Positions 42,506-51,085 of a DNA stretch of 64,000 nucleotides are shown here, one piece after another. The notes under the pieces are model-generated. The model worked only from the letters and a program-made list of their open reading frames with translations, made no database searches and was not told the origin of the DNA. A program made the translations under genes and the position numbers. This DNA is from Anaerolineaceae bacterium. GTDB taxonomy: Bacteria > Chloroflexota > Anaerolineae > Aggregatilineales > Phototrophicaceae. Within the stretch, counting starts at the first letter, position 1; each line of letters opens with the position of its first letter. Location: positions 496,001 to 560,000 of the forward strand of contig JACKCG010000002.1 in NCBI GenBank assembly GCA_020634135.1, in the 5' to 3' direction.

Positions 42506-42865
42506 GTGCATGAGCGGGATTATGTGAATCATTTTTGTGTCCGCAACGAAGCGGTGCATTGGGCGGAAGCTGGTCGTTTGCAGGAAATGCGCGGGGATTA
42601 TCGTGCCGCCGCAGACTTCTATATCCGTGCGGCCAGCATCACCGAACAGCCTGACTGGGGGTGCTATATTCCGTTTTATGCGGCCTGCGCCCTGGCACGC
42701 CTGGGCGAGTATGCAGCAGCATGGGACTGGCTGCGGCAGGCAGTAGAGCAGGGCTTGGATGATATTGCCAGTTTGCAGGCCAGTGAGGCACTCAGTCCAC
42801 TGAAAGGGGCGGAAAGGTGGGCCGTGCTATTACAATCCATTGAACAAAAGAAGGGCGGCGACTAA
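42506..42865 (+). CDS. TPR-like protein with end-of-group motif
   Basis: A protein of about 119 residues. The frame is open from an ATG at 42305, but the first 65 residues look non-native and overlap a better minus-strand frame, so a GTG at 42506 (or 42524) is the likely start. The remaining part is helical and TPR-like: RGDYRAAADFYIRAASI, then FYAACALARLGEYAAAWDWL, RQAVEQGLDDIASLQASEAL and SPLKG. This last block matches the TPR end-of-group pattern (A-A-C-A-x-x-L-G ... A-V-E-x-G-x-x-D). Role unknown; protein-protein contacts are likely. Confidence 0.62.
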   Translation: MHERDYVNHFCVRNEAVHWAEAGRLQEMRGDYRAAADFYIRAASITEQPDWGCYIPFYAACALARLGEYAAAWDWLRQAVEQGLDDIASLQASEALSPLKGAERWAVLLQSIEQKKGGD

Positions 42866-42875
42866 GCAGTGGTGT

Positions 42876-43616
42876 CTAAATCGCAGTCAGACCGCCGTCC
42901 ATCGCTAATGCCTGCCCGTTGACGAACGAGGAAGCATCCGAACACAGCCAGACAACCCCGGCGGCGATTTCCTCTGGTCTGCCCAGGCGTTTCATGGGGT
43001 TTGTGGCGATGATGCGTTCCTTGTCCATCGGCTCAACCATCGGCGTATCGGTGAAGGCTGGGCAGAGCGCGTTGACACGAATATTGAAGCGGGCATACTC
43101 CGCTGCTGCGGTGCGGGTCAGGCCGATGACGCCGTGTTTGCTGGCGGAGTACGCGCCGATGCGCGGCGCACCGATTAACCCGGACACCGATGACATATTG
43201 ACGATCACGCCGCTGTTTTGGGCCATCATGACCGGCAGTTCATGTTTCATGCACAACCAGACGCCTTTGAGGTTGACGCCGATCACATGGTCAAATGCCG
43301 CCTCATCAAATTCGTGCAGCCGCCCCTGCATATCGCCCGATACCCCGGCATTATTGACTGCCACGTCCAGCCGCCCGAACGCCTCCACCGTCGTTTTAAC
43401 GAGGGCGGCGACATCGTCGCTTCGGGTGACATCCGCCTGGACAAACAGCGCCTTGCCGCCCGCATGGATGATCTGGTCAGCAGTCTCCTCGCCGCCGGGT
43501 ACGCTGACATCGCTGACGACGATACTCGCGCCTTCCGCCGCCAGCGCCAGCGCCGCCGCCCGGCCAATGCCCGATCCCGCACCTGTAACCAGCACCGTTT
43601 TGTTGTTCAGGAGCAT
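42876..43616 (-). CDS. Short-chain dehydrogenase/reductase
   Basis: A 246-residue classical SDR. The NAD(P)-binding motif TGAGSGIG is at 11-18, NNAG at 88-91 and the catalytic residues are Ser142/143 (NMSSVSG) with Tyr156 and Lys160 (YSASK). Asp36 after the second strand (VVSDVS) suggests preference for NAD(H). The protein resembles glucose 1-dehydrogenase-like and cyclohexanol-dehydrogenase-like SDRs and ends MDGGLTAI. Substrate not determinable. An alpha/beta hydrolase gene lies 42 bases upstream on the same strand, so the two may form an operon. Confidence 0.92.
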   Translation of the reverse strand: MLLNNKTVLVTGAGSGIGRAAALALAAEGASIVVSDVSVPGGEETADQIIHAGGKALFVQADVTRSDDVAALVKTTVEAFGRLDVAVNNAGVSGDMQGRLHEFDEAAFDHVIGVNLKGVWLCMKHELPVMMAQNSGVIVNMSSVSGLIGAPRIGAYSASKHGVIGLTRTAAAEYARFNIRVNALCPAFTDTPMVEPMDKERIIATNPMKRLGRPEEIAAGVVWLCSDASSFVNGQALAMDGGLTAI

Positions 43617-43658
43617 AGCGTTTGTTCCTTAAATGTGTATTCTGGATAAATGAAATCT

Positions 43659-44492
43659 CTACACCGCCGGGAGCCAGTCAACAACCGTTTGCGCCAGGGT
43701 GATGCGCCGGTCATTGAAGCTGTGGTCCGAAGCGATCATCGTGTGAGTCAACTGCTTCGCACCAGCCTTTTCCAGGGCATACACCAGCGGCGTATGGTGT
43801 ACCGGTGGCGGCGTGCCGTCGTCACGTTCCCCGGCCACGAGCAGCAGCCGTCGCCCGGCCAGCGCCGGGGCATGATTGACCAGATTCCAGTCAGAAACAT
43901 GAGCCAAGCCCTCATCCAGCAGCGCCGCCCCGGATGCGCCGCGCAGCCGTTCGGCACTTTCGTCAAAAAAGGGCAGCATGACCTGACGGGGGACATCGCC
44001 TTCATCCACCATGCTCATATCCATGCCGATGTTCCACCCGGCGATAGAGGCCACTGTATCGAGTGACGGGTCAGCCGCAGCGGTCATCAACGCCGCCCAA
44101 CCGCCCATGCTGTGTCCGACCACCGCCAGGCGCGAGGCGTCCACGCGGTATTCGGTTCGTGCGGCATCACTCCTTAGCCAGGCCACTGCCGCCGCCGTGT
44201 CCTCCAAAACGTGCTGGAAAGTGAAGTCCCCGTCACTGCCCCACGCGCCCCGGTAATGGAAAAGCAGCACGCTCCAACCAGCGCGGCGGAAGAACTGGGC
44301 CAGGTCGAAGTTCCGTTCATTGCCGGGGAAACCGTGCAGCAGCAGCAGCGCCGGATGTGGCCCCGCCCCCTGGGGACGGTACATCACGCCGAAAAGACGC
44401 GCCCCGCCACTGAGAATCGTCACAGGGAGCATATCAGCGGGGTACTGTGAGTCTGACGTTGCGGGGTCGCTCGTGATGGAAATTTGTGACAT
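43659..44492 (-). CDS. Alpha/beta hydrolase (dienelactone-hydrolase-like)
   Basis: A 277-residue soluble hydrolase. The oxyanion region LLLLHGFPGNERNFD, the nucleophile elbow GHSMGG (Ser128) and a late ASDHSFND with the catalytic His are clear; the acid is probably the Asp in AGERDDGTPP. It resembles YqiA/dienelactone-type hydrolases acting on esters or acylated peptides. No signal peptide. It precedes the SDR gene and may be co-transcribed with it. Confidence 0.88.
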   Translation of the reverse strand: MSQISITSDPATSDSQYPADMLPVTILSGGARLFGVMYRPQGAGPHPALLLLHGFPGNERNFDLAQFFRRAGWSVLLFHYRGAWGSDGDFTFQHVLEDTAAAVAWLRSDAARTEYRVDASRLAVVGHSMGGWAALMTAAADPSLDTVASIAGWNIGMDMSMVDEGDVPRQVMLPFFDESAERLRGASGAALLDEGLAHVSDWNLVNHAPALAGRRLLLVAGERDDGTPPPVHHTPLVYALEKAGAKQLTHTMIASDHSFNDRRITLAQTVVDWLPAV

Positions 44493-44730
44493 GGGTGAAT
44501 CCTTCCTGGTGGATAATCTGAGACAAAGCAGCCTGATTCAGGGATGCAAAGCCAGTAATTATATCTTCGTAATTATTCCTGAGGACATCAATTCCAGCAT
44601 ACGGTATATTCTGTCTGCCTGTTCACAGGCTGGCTGGTAACAACGCGCTGATTCTAGCCCATTTGCTCTGGTTGCAACAAATCGGCTAAACGGCGCGTAT
44701 ACGAAACCAGAACTATTGTGGAGGAAAAGC

Positions 44731-45798
44731 ATGACCAATCTTGTAGAAGTGCGCGGATTAGTAAAAACCTTTAAACGGCGGGACGGCACGGAGGTCAGGG
44801 CCGTTAGGGGGATAAACCTGGATATTGCGCAGGGTGAGGTGTTCAGCCTGTTAGGGCCGAATGGCGCAGGAAAGACGACGACGATTTCGATGATTAGCGG
44901 GCTGCTGTCGCCGACCCAGGGGGATGCGACCATCGGCGGCTTTTCGATCACCAAACAACCGATGCAGGCCAAGAAGCTGTTGGGCGTTGTCCCTCAGGAA
45001 ATCGCGCTGTATCCCACACTGACTGCCCGGCAAAACCTCGACTTCTTCGGCAAAATGGCCGGGTTGGGCGGTAAGGAACTGGCGAAAAGTGTGGATGAGG
45101 TGCTGGATTTTATTGACCTGAAAGACCGGCAGAATGACCGGATAGACACTTTTTCCGGCGGGATGAAGCGGCGCGTGAATATCGGCGTGGGGCTGCTGCA
45201 TAAGCCGCAGTTGGTCTATATGGACGAGCCAACCGTCGGCATTGACCCGCAGAGCCGCCGCCGCATTCTCGATACCGTTGTTCAACTGCGTGATGAGTAT
45301 CGCATGACGGTGCTGTATACGACTCATTTGATGGAAGAAGCCCAGGAACTCAGCAACCGGGTGGGCATTATAGATCATGGTGAGATCATCGCGCTGGGCA
45401 CGGTGGGCGACCTGATCCAGCAGATTGGCGAAGAAGACCGGCTGATTTTCAGCGTGGGTGAACAGGATATTGATAATGGCCTGTTGCAGCAGTTCGAGGC
45501 GATTGCCGGTATCACGAAAGTCACCTATCAATCCCGCGAACTGAATGTGGCACCCGGCCTTGAGGATTCGGCGGAACTCGTGATCGAGAAAAAATCCACC
45601 GGAACGATGATGGCGGTGCGTTCCGGGCAGGTTATGGATGGCGAGATCGTGGTTTATGCCAAGCGCGGGCGCAAGGCGCTGCCAGAACTGCTGCGGTTAG
45701 CCGACGATGCGGGTGTGAACATCTTCTCAGTGGAAGTGCGCGAACCTGACCTGGAAGCGGTGTTCCTGCACCTGACCGGGCGGGCGCTGAGGGACTGA
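44731..45798 (+). CDS. ABC exporter ATP-binding protein
   Basis: A 355-residue ATPase subunit of an ABC-2 type exporter. Walker A is GPNGAGKTTT, the Q-loop VVPQEIALYPTLT, the signature FSGGMKRRVNIG, Walker B LVYMDEPTVGID and the switch TTHLMEEA. A C-terminal domain of about 110 residues follows (DUF4162-like), ending FLHLTGRALRD. The ATG at 44731 with GGAGG six bases before it is preferred to an upstream TTG. Two permease genes follow within 4 and 9 bases, making a three-gene operon closed by a terminator at 48555. Substrate unknown. Confidence 0.93.
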   Translation: MTNLVEVRGLVKTFKRRDGTEVRAVRGINLDIAQGEVFSLLGPNGAGKTTTISMISGLLSPTQGDATIGGFSITKQPMQAKKLLGVVPQEIALYPTLTARQNLDFFGKMAGLGGKELAKSVDEVLDFIDLKDRQNDRIDTFSGGMKRRVNIGVGLLHKPQLVYMDEPTVGIDPQSRRRILDTVVQLRDEYRMTVLYTTHLMEEAQELSNRVGIIDHGEIIALGTVGDLIQQIGEEDRLIFSVGEQDIDNGLLQQFEAIAGITKVTYQSRELNVAPGLEDSAELVIEKKSTGTMMAVRSGQVMDGEIVVYAKRGRKALPELLRLADDAGVNIFSVEVREPDLEAVFLHLTGRALRD

Positions 45799-45802
45799 TG
45801 CC

Positions 45803-47245
45803 ATGATAAGTAAACTATGGGCGATAGCCTGGAAGGAAGTTTACCGGACATTCACGGATCGCAGCCTGATTCTCATCATGATTGCCACACCGCTGTTGAT
45901 CTCCACGATTGTCGGCCTGGCATTTGGCGGGCTGGGCGGCGGTGATGTGCCGGTGCAGGACATCCCGGTTGCGATAATTAACCGGGACGTGGGGAGCAGT
46001 TTTGGCGCGAACTATGGACAAATCTATATGTCGGCTTTCATTGGTTCAACCGATAGTGGGGCAGAGGATATGTCAAACAGCGCCCCGGTCTGTGACCAGG
46101 TCGCAGCGGAAACCAGCGGCGATAATCCGTCTACAATGAGTCTGGATGCGCTGACCGAGGCGGTTCATTTTGATGCCGCCGTCGCGCAAAGCCTGGTGGA
46201 CGCGAACACGATTGCCGCGCCGGAAGGCGAACCGGGTAGTGATGCCTATCTGGAAGCCGCCGCCCGCGCCGCAGTAGATAACGGCACGTACACTGCACTG
46301 ATCCTCATCCCGGAAGATTTCTCGCAGAAAATGTCGTATATCCCGATGTTGCACCCGCAAATCGAGGAAACCGGCGTGGTGGTCTATGCCAACAGTGGCC
46401 GGACGATACAGGCAGAGATTATCCGCAGTATCGTAGGCGGCATCACCAACCAGATCGCTACCGGGAACATTGCGATTGCCGCGACCTTCGGACAGATCAC
46501 GGATAACTACGGGCTGGCGACGATGGGGCAGGCAGCGGGATCAATGGATTTCGCGTCTGCCTTTGCCTGCGCCTTTGACCCGGCTTTCACGACCATCACG
46601 GTTGACGCGCAAAGTGTGGAAGGTACATCGTCGAATGCGACAGGTGTTATTCTGGTGATGGTGGGTTCATCACAGGCGATGTTTTTCGCGCTGTTCACCG
46701 CCCAGTTTGGCGTGCTGAGTATGCACGATGAGCGGCGCAACTGGACGCTGCAACGTCTGCTGACCACCCCTACGCCGCGCTGGGTCATCCTGGCAGGCAA
46801 GCTGTTCGGTGTGTTCGTCACGGTGTTGTTCCAACTCGTGATGCTCATGATCGCGCTGACGCTGGTGGGCAGCCTCTTGCAGGGGACATTCACACTCATC
46901 TGGGGGTCGAACTTGTTCCTGGTGGCGCTGGTGCTGCTGGCGACGGGGCTGGCGGTTTCCGGCCTGGGGATGCTGCTGGCCGGGCTAGCGCGGACGCCGG
47001 AACAGGCGCAGACCTTCGGGCCGGTGGTGAACATCGGGCTGGCGGTACTGGGCGGGGCGTTTGGCTTCCAACTGCCGCAGGCCATCGCCGGGTTCTCACT
47101 CATCTATTGGGGACAGAATGCCTTTTCGCAGTTGGCGGCGGGGCAGTCCGACATCGCGTTGAATCTCATTGTGCTGGCGGTACAGGGCGCGGTGATGTTC
47201 CTGGTCGGCCTTGTCCTGTTCAACCGGGGCTTTGAGGCGGTATAG
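45803..47245 (+). CDS. ABC-2 type permease (1)
   Basis: A 480-residue membrane subunit. Helix 1 is followed by a large extracytoplasmic loop (about residues 45-290) rich in acidic residues and containing AVAQSLVDANTIAAPEGEPG and FALFTAQFGVLSM at its return, then five more helices (LFGVFVTVLFQLVMLMIAL, LVALVLLATGLAVSGLGMLL, GPVVNIGLAVLGGAFGF). This is the ABC-2 (YhgE/DrrB-like) permease layout. The conserved cytoplasmic DERRNWTLQRLLTTPTPRW segment contacts the ATPase. It shares this segment with permease 2 (ERKQWTLQRLVSLPVSRAQ), so the two probably heterodimerise. Confidence 0.9.
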   Translation: MISKLWAIAWKEVYRTFTDRSLILIMIATPLLISTIVGLAFGGLGGGDVPVQDIPVAIINRDVGSSFGANYGQIYMSAFIGSTDSGAEDMSNSAPVCDQVAAETSGDNPSTMSLDALTEAVHFDAAVAQSLVDANTIAAPEGEPGSDAYLEAAARAAVDNGTYTALILIPEDFSQKMSYIPMLHPQIEETGVVVYANSGRTIQAEIIRSIVGGITNQIATGNIAIAATFGQITDNYGLATMGQAAGSMDFASAFACAFDPAFTTITVDAQSVEGTSSNATGVILVMVGSSQAMFFALFTAQFGVLSMHDERRNWTLQRLLTTPTPRWVILAGKLFGVFVTVLFQLVMLMIALTLVGSLLQGTFTLIWGSNLFLVALVLLATGLAVSGLGMLLAGLARTPEQAQTFGPVVNIGLAVLGGAFGFQLPQAIAGFSLIYWGQNAFSQLAAGQSDIALNLIVLAVQGAVMFLVGLVLFNRGFEAV

Positions 47246-47254
47246 GAGGACGTG

Positions 47255-48523
47255 ATGGATAAGATAGTGACAATTGCGATCAATGATCTGCGCGTCTTTT
47301 TGAAAGACCGCTCGAATATCATCTTTCTGACGCTGGTGCCGCTGGTGATGACGTTCATCATCGGCTATGTCAACGGTGGCGGCTTTGGCGGGGCATCCAG
47401 CCAACTGCGTGTTGACCTGTTGGACAATGACAACAGCGAACTTTCCGCCCAATTCATCGCCAGCCTGAAGGAGGCCAACAGCAGTCTGATGCTCTGCCCG
47501 GCGGACAATGATGAAAACGATGGCTGCAACCTGGGCGATAATGCCGGACTCACCCGCGAACAGGCCGAACAGCGCGTCAGGGATGGCGATACGTTGGCGC
47601 TCATCGAAATCCCAGCAGGGTTCGGGGTGGCGGTGGAATCCTTCCAACCGGTGAGTCTCAGCTATGTCTCGAATGAGGACTTCACCGCGCCAGGGTTTAT
47701 CCGGCAGGCGGTGGACGCGGCGGCGCTGCGGGTGAACGGCGCGATTGTCGCCGCCCGTGTCGGGACGGATGTTGCGGGGCAGATCGAAGGAATCACGCTG
47801 GATGCAGGGGGGCAGGCCGACTTCACCCAGCAGGTATATGACCGCGCCGCAGGAATCTGGGCGGCCAACCCGGTCAGCGTCGCGTATGAACTGACGGCGC
47901 AGCAAGAGTCGAGCACCGGGGAGATCAACCTGCAATCCGGCCTGGCGCAGTCCGTGCCGGGGATGGGCAGCATGTTCGTGATGTTCACCGTGTTTGGCGG
48001 CATGACGCTGCTGGTGATCGAGCGCAAACAGTGGACACTGCAACGGCTGGTTTCGCTGCCGGTTTCGCGGGCGCAGCTTATCGCGGGCAAAATTCTCAGC
48101 CGCTTCCTGCTGGGCATCCTTCAGTTTGCGGTGGTGATTGCGATGGGTTTCCTCATGGGTGTCAACTTTGGCAAAGACCCGCTCGCCTTCATCCTGATCG
48201 TGTTGACTTACACGCTCTCGATTACGGCGCTGTCGTTTGCCCTGGGGACGCAGCTACAGAACGAAGAACAGGCCAGCGGGCTATCGCTGCTGCTGTCACT
48301 GGCGCTGGCGCCGCTGGGCGGGGCGTGGTGGCCGCTGGACATCGTGCCGGAGTTCATGCGCACCATCGGGCATATCTCCCCGGTGGCCTGGGCGATGGAC
48401 GGCTTTAACCAGTTGGCGTTCTTCCAGGGTGGCCTGGGGGATGTACTGCTGCCGGTGGGCGTGCTGCTGGCGATGTCGGTGGTATTCTTCGCCATCGCTG
48501 TGAGCCGCTTCAAGTACGAGTAG
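47255..48523 (+). CDS. ABC-2 type permease (2)
   Basis: A 422-residue partner permease of the same fold: first helix with IIFLTLVPLVMTFIIGYVNG, a large outer loop (residues 40-230) and five C-terminal helices, including LLVIERKQWTLQRLVSLPV as the ATPase contact and SLALAPLGGAWWPLDIVPEF before the last helices. AGGAGG lies five bases before the ATG at 47255; a GTG three bases earlier is also in frame. Nine bases separate it from permease 1. Confidence 0.9.
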   Translation: MDKIVTIAINDLRVFLKDRSNIIFLTLVPLVMTFIIGYVNGGGFGGASSQLRVDLLDNDNSELSAQFIASLKEANSSLMLCPADNDENDGCNLGDNAGLTREQAEQRVRDGDTLALIEIPAGFGVAVESFQPVSLSYVSNEDFTAPGFIRQAVDAAALRVNGAIVAARVGTDVAGQIEGITLDAGGQADFTQQVYDRAAGIWAANPVSVAYELTAQQESSTGEINLQSGLAQSVPGMGSMFVMFTVFGGMTLLVIERKQWTLQRLVSLPVSRAQLIAGKILSRFLLGILQFAVVIAMGFLMGVNFGKDPLAFILIVLTYTLSITALSFALGTQLQNEEQASGLSLLLSLALAPLGGAWWPLDIVPEFMRTIGHISPVAWAMDGFNQLAFFQGGLGDVLLPVGVLLAMSVVFFAIAVSRFKYE

Positions 48524-48554
48524 CGGCGAGTAGTTCGAGCAAGGTGTGTTGTTT

Positions 48555-48582
48555 CGGGGCAGGGTCAAACCTGCCCCGTTTT
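48555..48582 (+). terminator. Intrinsic terminator of ABC exporter operon
   Basis: CGGGGCAGG (48555-48563) pairs with CCTGCCCCG (48570-48578), then TTTT. Confidence 0.9.
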
Positions 48583-48600
48583 AATGTGCTGAAGTAATTG

Positions 48601-49809
48601 TTAGCCTTCTGACTGCCAGAAGTCCGCGTCGTAGGCCGGGAGTTCGCAGCGCAGCGGCCTGTCCTGGCGGAAGCCGAGTTCGTAATCGGCCTGCATCAAC
48701 TGGTGAATCTCGCTCGTGCCTTCGTAGATGACCGCGCCCTTGCTGTTGCGCAGGTAACGCTCCACCGGGTATTCGTCGCTGAAGCCATACGCGCCATGCA
48801 CCTGCACGGCTTCCAGCGCCGCCTGGACGCTGTGATCGGTGGCATACCACTTGGCGACACTGGTTTCCCGCGTGTTGCGGATACCCTGGTTCTTCAGCCA
48901 TCCGGCTTTCATGTTCAGCAGGAAAGCGGCGTCATACCACTGGCGCATGAAGGCGATCTTCTGCTTGACAAGCTGGTGCTGCGCAATGGGGACGCCGAAC
49001 GTTTCGCGCTCATGGGCGTACTTCACGCTGTCTTCCAGGCAGGCGCGGATCAGGCCGGTAGCGCCGCTGCCCACTGTATAGCGCCCGTTATCCAGGCAGG
49101 ACATGGCAATCTTGAAGCCTTCGCCTTCTTCGCCCAGGCGGTTGCCGACAGGAACTTCCACGTTTTCACATTTCACCCACCCGGTTGACCCGGCGCGGAC
49201 GCCGAGTTTGCCGTGAATGTCGCCGGTGGTGACGCCGGGCATGTCGCTGGTGATGATGAAGGCGCTGATGCCGCGAGAACCGGCGCTGGTATCGGTCTTG
49301 GCGAAGAACAGGAAGTGGTGGCCTTTGGTCGCCAGGCTGATCCACATCTTTTCGCCATTGAGGATGTATTTATCCCCCTCGCGGCGGGCAGTGGAGACCA
49401 TGTTGGCGACATCACTGCCGTAGCCCGGCTCGGTCAGGGCGAACCCGGCGTATTTTTCGCCCCGTGCCTGGGGGACAAGGAACCGCTGTTTTTGTTCCTC
49501 CGTTCCCCATTGCAGGAGCGCCATGCTGTTCAGCCCCATGTGAACCGACATCACAACCCGCAGCGTGGTATCGGCCCGTTCGAGTTCTTCACACACCAGC
49601 CCCAGGGTGACGTAATCGAAACCCTGGCCGCCATAGCGCACCGGGATACAGATACCCAGGATACCCAATTCGGCCATACGGGGCAGGGTAGCGGGGTTCA
49701 TTTCCTGTTTGCGGTCCCATTCGCCAATAGTGGGGATGACTTCTTTCTGCGTGAAGTCGCGCACCATCTTACGGGCTTCGCGTTGTTCTTCGTTCAGTGC
49801 AAAATCCAT
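48601..49809 (-). CDS. Acyl-CoA dehydrogenase
   Basis: A 402-residue FAD-dependent acyl-CoA dehydrogenase that forms a 2,3-enoyl-CoA and passes electrons to ETF. Typical blocks are MDFALNEEQREARKMVRDF, FALTEPGYGSDVANM, the flavin loop KMWISLATKGHHF, GRYTVGSGATGLIRACLED and the catalytic Glu in IYEGTSEIHQLMQ. The Glu position is that of short or medium-chain enzymes. The ATG at 49807-49809 is the start; the extra 47 codons to 49950 are not native. GAGG precedes it. No ETF genes are in the window. Confidence 0.94.
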   Translation of the reverse strand: MDFALNEEQREARKMVRDFTQKEVIPTIGEWDRKQEMNPATLPRMAELGILGICIPVRYGGQGFDYVTLGLVCEELERADTTLRVVMSVHMGLNSMALLQWGTEEQKQRFLVPQARGEKYAGFALTEPGYGSDVANMVSTARREGDKYILNGEKMWISLATKGHHFLFFAKTDTSAGSRGISAFIITSDMPGVTTGDIHGKLGVRAGSTGWVKCENVEVPVGNRLGEEGEGFKIAMSCLDNGRYTVGSGATGLIRACLEDSVKYAHERETFGVPIAQHQLVKQKIAFMRQWYDAAFLLNMKAGWLKNQGIRNTRETSVAKWYATDHSVQAALEAVQVHGAYGFSDEYPVERYLRNSKGAVIYEGTSEIHQLMQADYELGFRQDRPLRCELPAYDADFWQSEG

Positions 49810-49991
49810 GTTTAACCTCGTTTGATTTGTGAAAAGCGCCCGAAAAACGCGCTTCATTTTAAGGCAGATTATACCATCTGAAAAAGCGCGAAACGAGTGC
49901 TGCCACGGCCTGGCCGCGACTTGCGGCAGGCAGGGTAAGCGGTGGTACAATCATCAGCATAAGCCAACTGCTCAACCAGGAGAATCCCTTC

Positions 49992-51038
49992 ATGATGACC
50001 GTTCACGACCTGGAAACCCCCAGCGTACTGATTGACCTGGATCGTATGGAGCGTAATATCGCCCGGATGCAGGACTACTGCAACGCGCACGGGTTGGCAT
50101 TCCGTGCCCACATCAAAACGCACAAAATACCGGATATCGCCCGCGCCCAGTTGGATGCGGGGGCGGTGGGTATCGCCTGTCAGAAGGTGAGCGAGGCTGA
50201 AGTGTTCGCCCGCGCCGGGTTCAACAATATCCAGATTCCCTATAACATCGTCGGGCCAAAGAAAACCGCCCGGCTGGCCGACCTGGCACTCTATAACAAA
50301 GTGACTGTCTCGGCGGATCATCCGATCACGGTTCGCGGGTTGGCGGAGGCCGCCCGCGCCAATGACATCAACATCAGCGTACTGGTCGAACTGATGACGG
50401 AAATCGAACGTACCGGAGCGCCGGTGGAAGAGATTGTCAATCTGGCGCAGCAGATTGACCGGGACGAGTATCTGCATTTTGCCGGGCTGCTGGTATACCC
50501 CACGAATCCGAGCATTCGCCCGGTGTTGCAGGAAGCGTTAGCGCAGTTGAACGCGGCGGGTATCGGTGTTGATGTGGTGAGCGGCGGCGGCACAGGTGCG
50601 GCTTTCCACGCGCATGAAGTGCCGGAAGTGACAGAGATTCGGGTCGGGACGTATGTCTTCAACGACTGGCGCACGGCGCGGCGCGGTTGGGCGGCATACG
50701 AGGACTGTGCTATGACGATTGCGGCGACGGTGGTCAGCCGCCCGACACCGGATCGCGCCATCCTGGACAGCGGCAGCAAAACGCTTTCGAACGATCATGA
50801 GAACGGGCTGCATGGCTACATTGTCGAGTATCCCGAAGCGCGTATCTACCAGTTGAGCGAGGAACACGGCCATGTGGATATGAGCGCGTGCGAGAACCGG
50901 CCAACGGTGGGCGAGCGTGTCCATGTCATCCCGGTGCATACCTGCGTCGTGACCAACCTGCACAACGAAATTTACGGCGTGCGCGGTGAAGAAGTCGAGG
51001 TGGTCTGGCCGGTGGCGGCGCGCGGGCTGGTGTGGTGA
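49992..51038 (+). CDS. D-threonine aldolase / D-serine dehydratase-like PLP enzyme
   Basis: A 348-residue fold-type III PLP enzyme of the alanine racemase-like branch. The PLP lysine is in FRAHIKTHK, near residue 43; a glycine-rich VSGGGTGAAF loop binds phosphate. The C-terminal metal site typical of D-threonine aldolase and DSD-type dehydratase is visible as EEHGHVDMS and IPVHTCVVTNLHNEIYG. It should cleave D-beta-hydroxy amino acids to glycine and an aldehyde, or dehydrate D-serine. An aldehyde dehydrogenase gene follows by 47 bases, which favours the aldolase reading. AGGAG precedes the ATG pair at 49992. Confidence 0.88.
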   Translation: MMTVHDLETPSVLIDLDRMERNIARMQDYCNAHGLAFRAHIKTHKIPDIARAQLDAGAVGIACQKVSEAEVFARAGFNNIQIPYNIVGPKKTARLADLALYNKVTVSADHPITVRGLAEAARANDINISVLVELMTEIERTGAPVEEIVNLAQQIDRDEYLHFAGLLVYPTNPSIRPVLQEALAQLNAAGIGVDVVSGGGTGAAFHAHEVPEVTEIRVGTYVFNDWRTARRGWAAYEDCAMTIAATVVSRPTPDRAILDSGSKTLSNDHENGLHGYIVEYPEARIYQLSEEHGHVDMSACENRPTVGERVHVIPVHTCVVTNLHNEIYGVRGEEVEVVWPVAARGLVW

Positions 51039-51085
51039 GCAGATCACCTTTATGAGTGTGTTGAAATATATATAAGGACGCTTTG

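Noticed and set aside
44731..48523. Antibiotic-specific efflux pump
   Set aside because: The ABC-2 exporter layout is clear but nothing in the sequence identifies a drug or other substrate.
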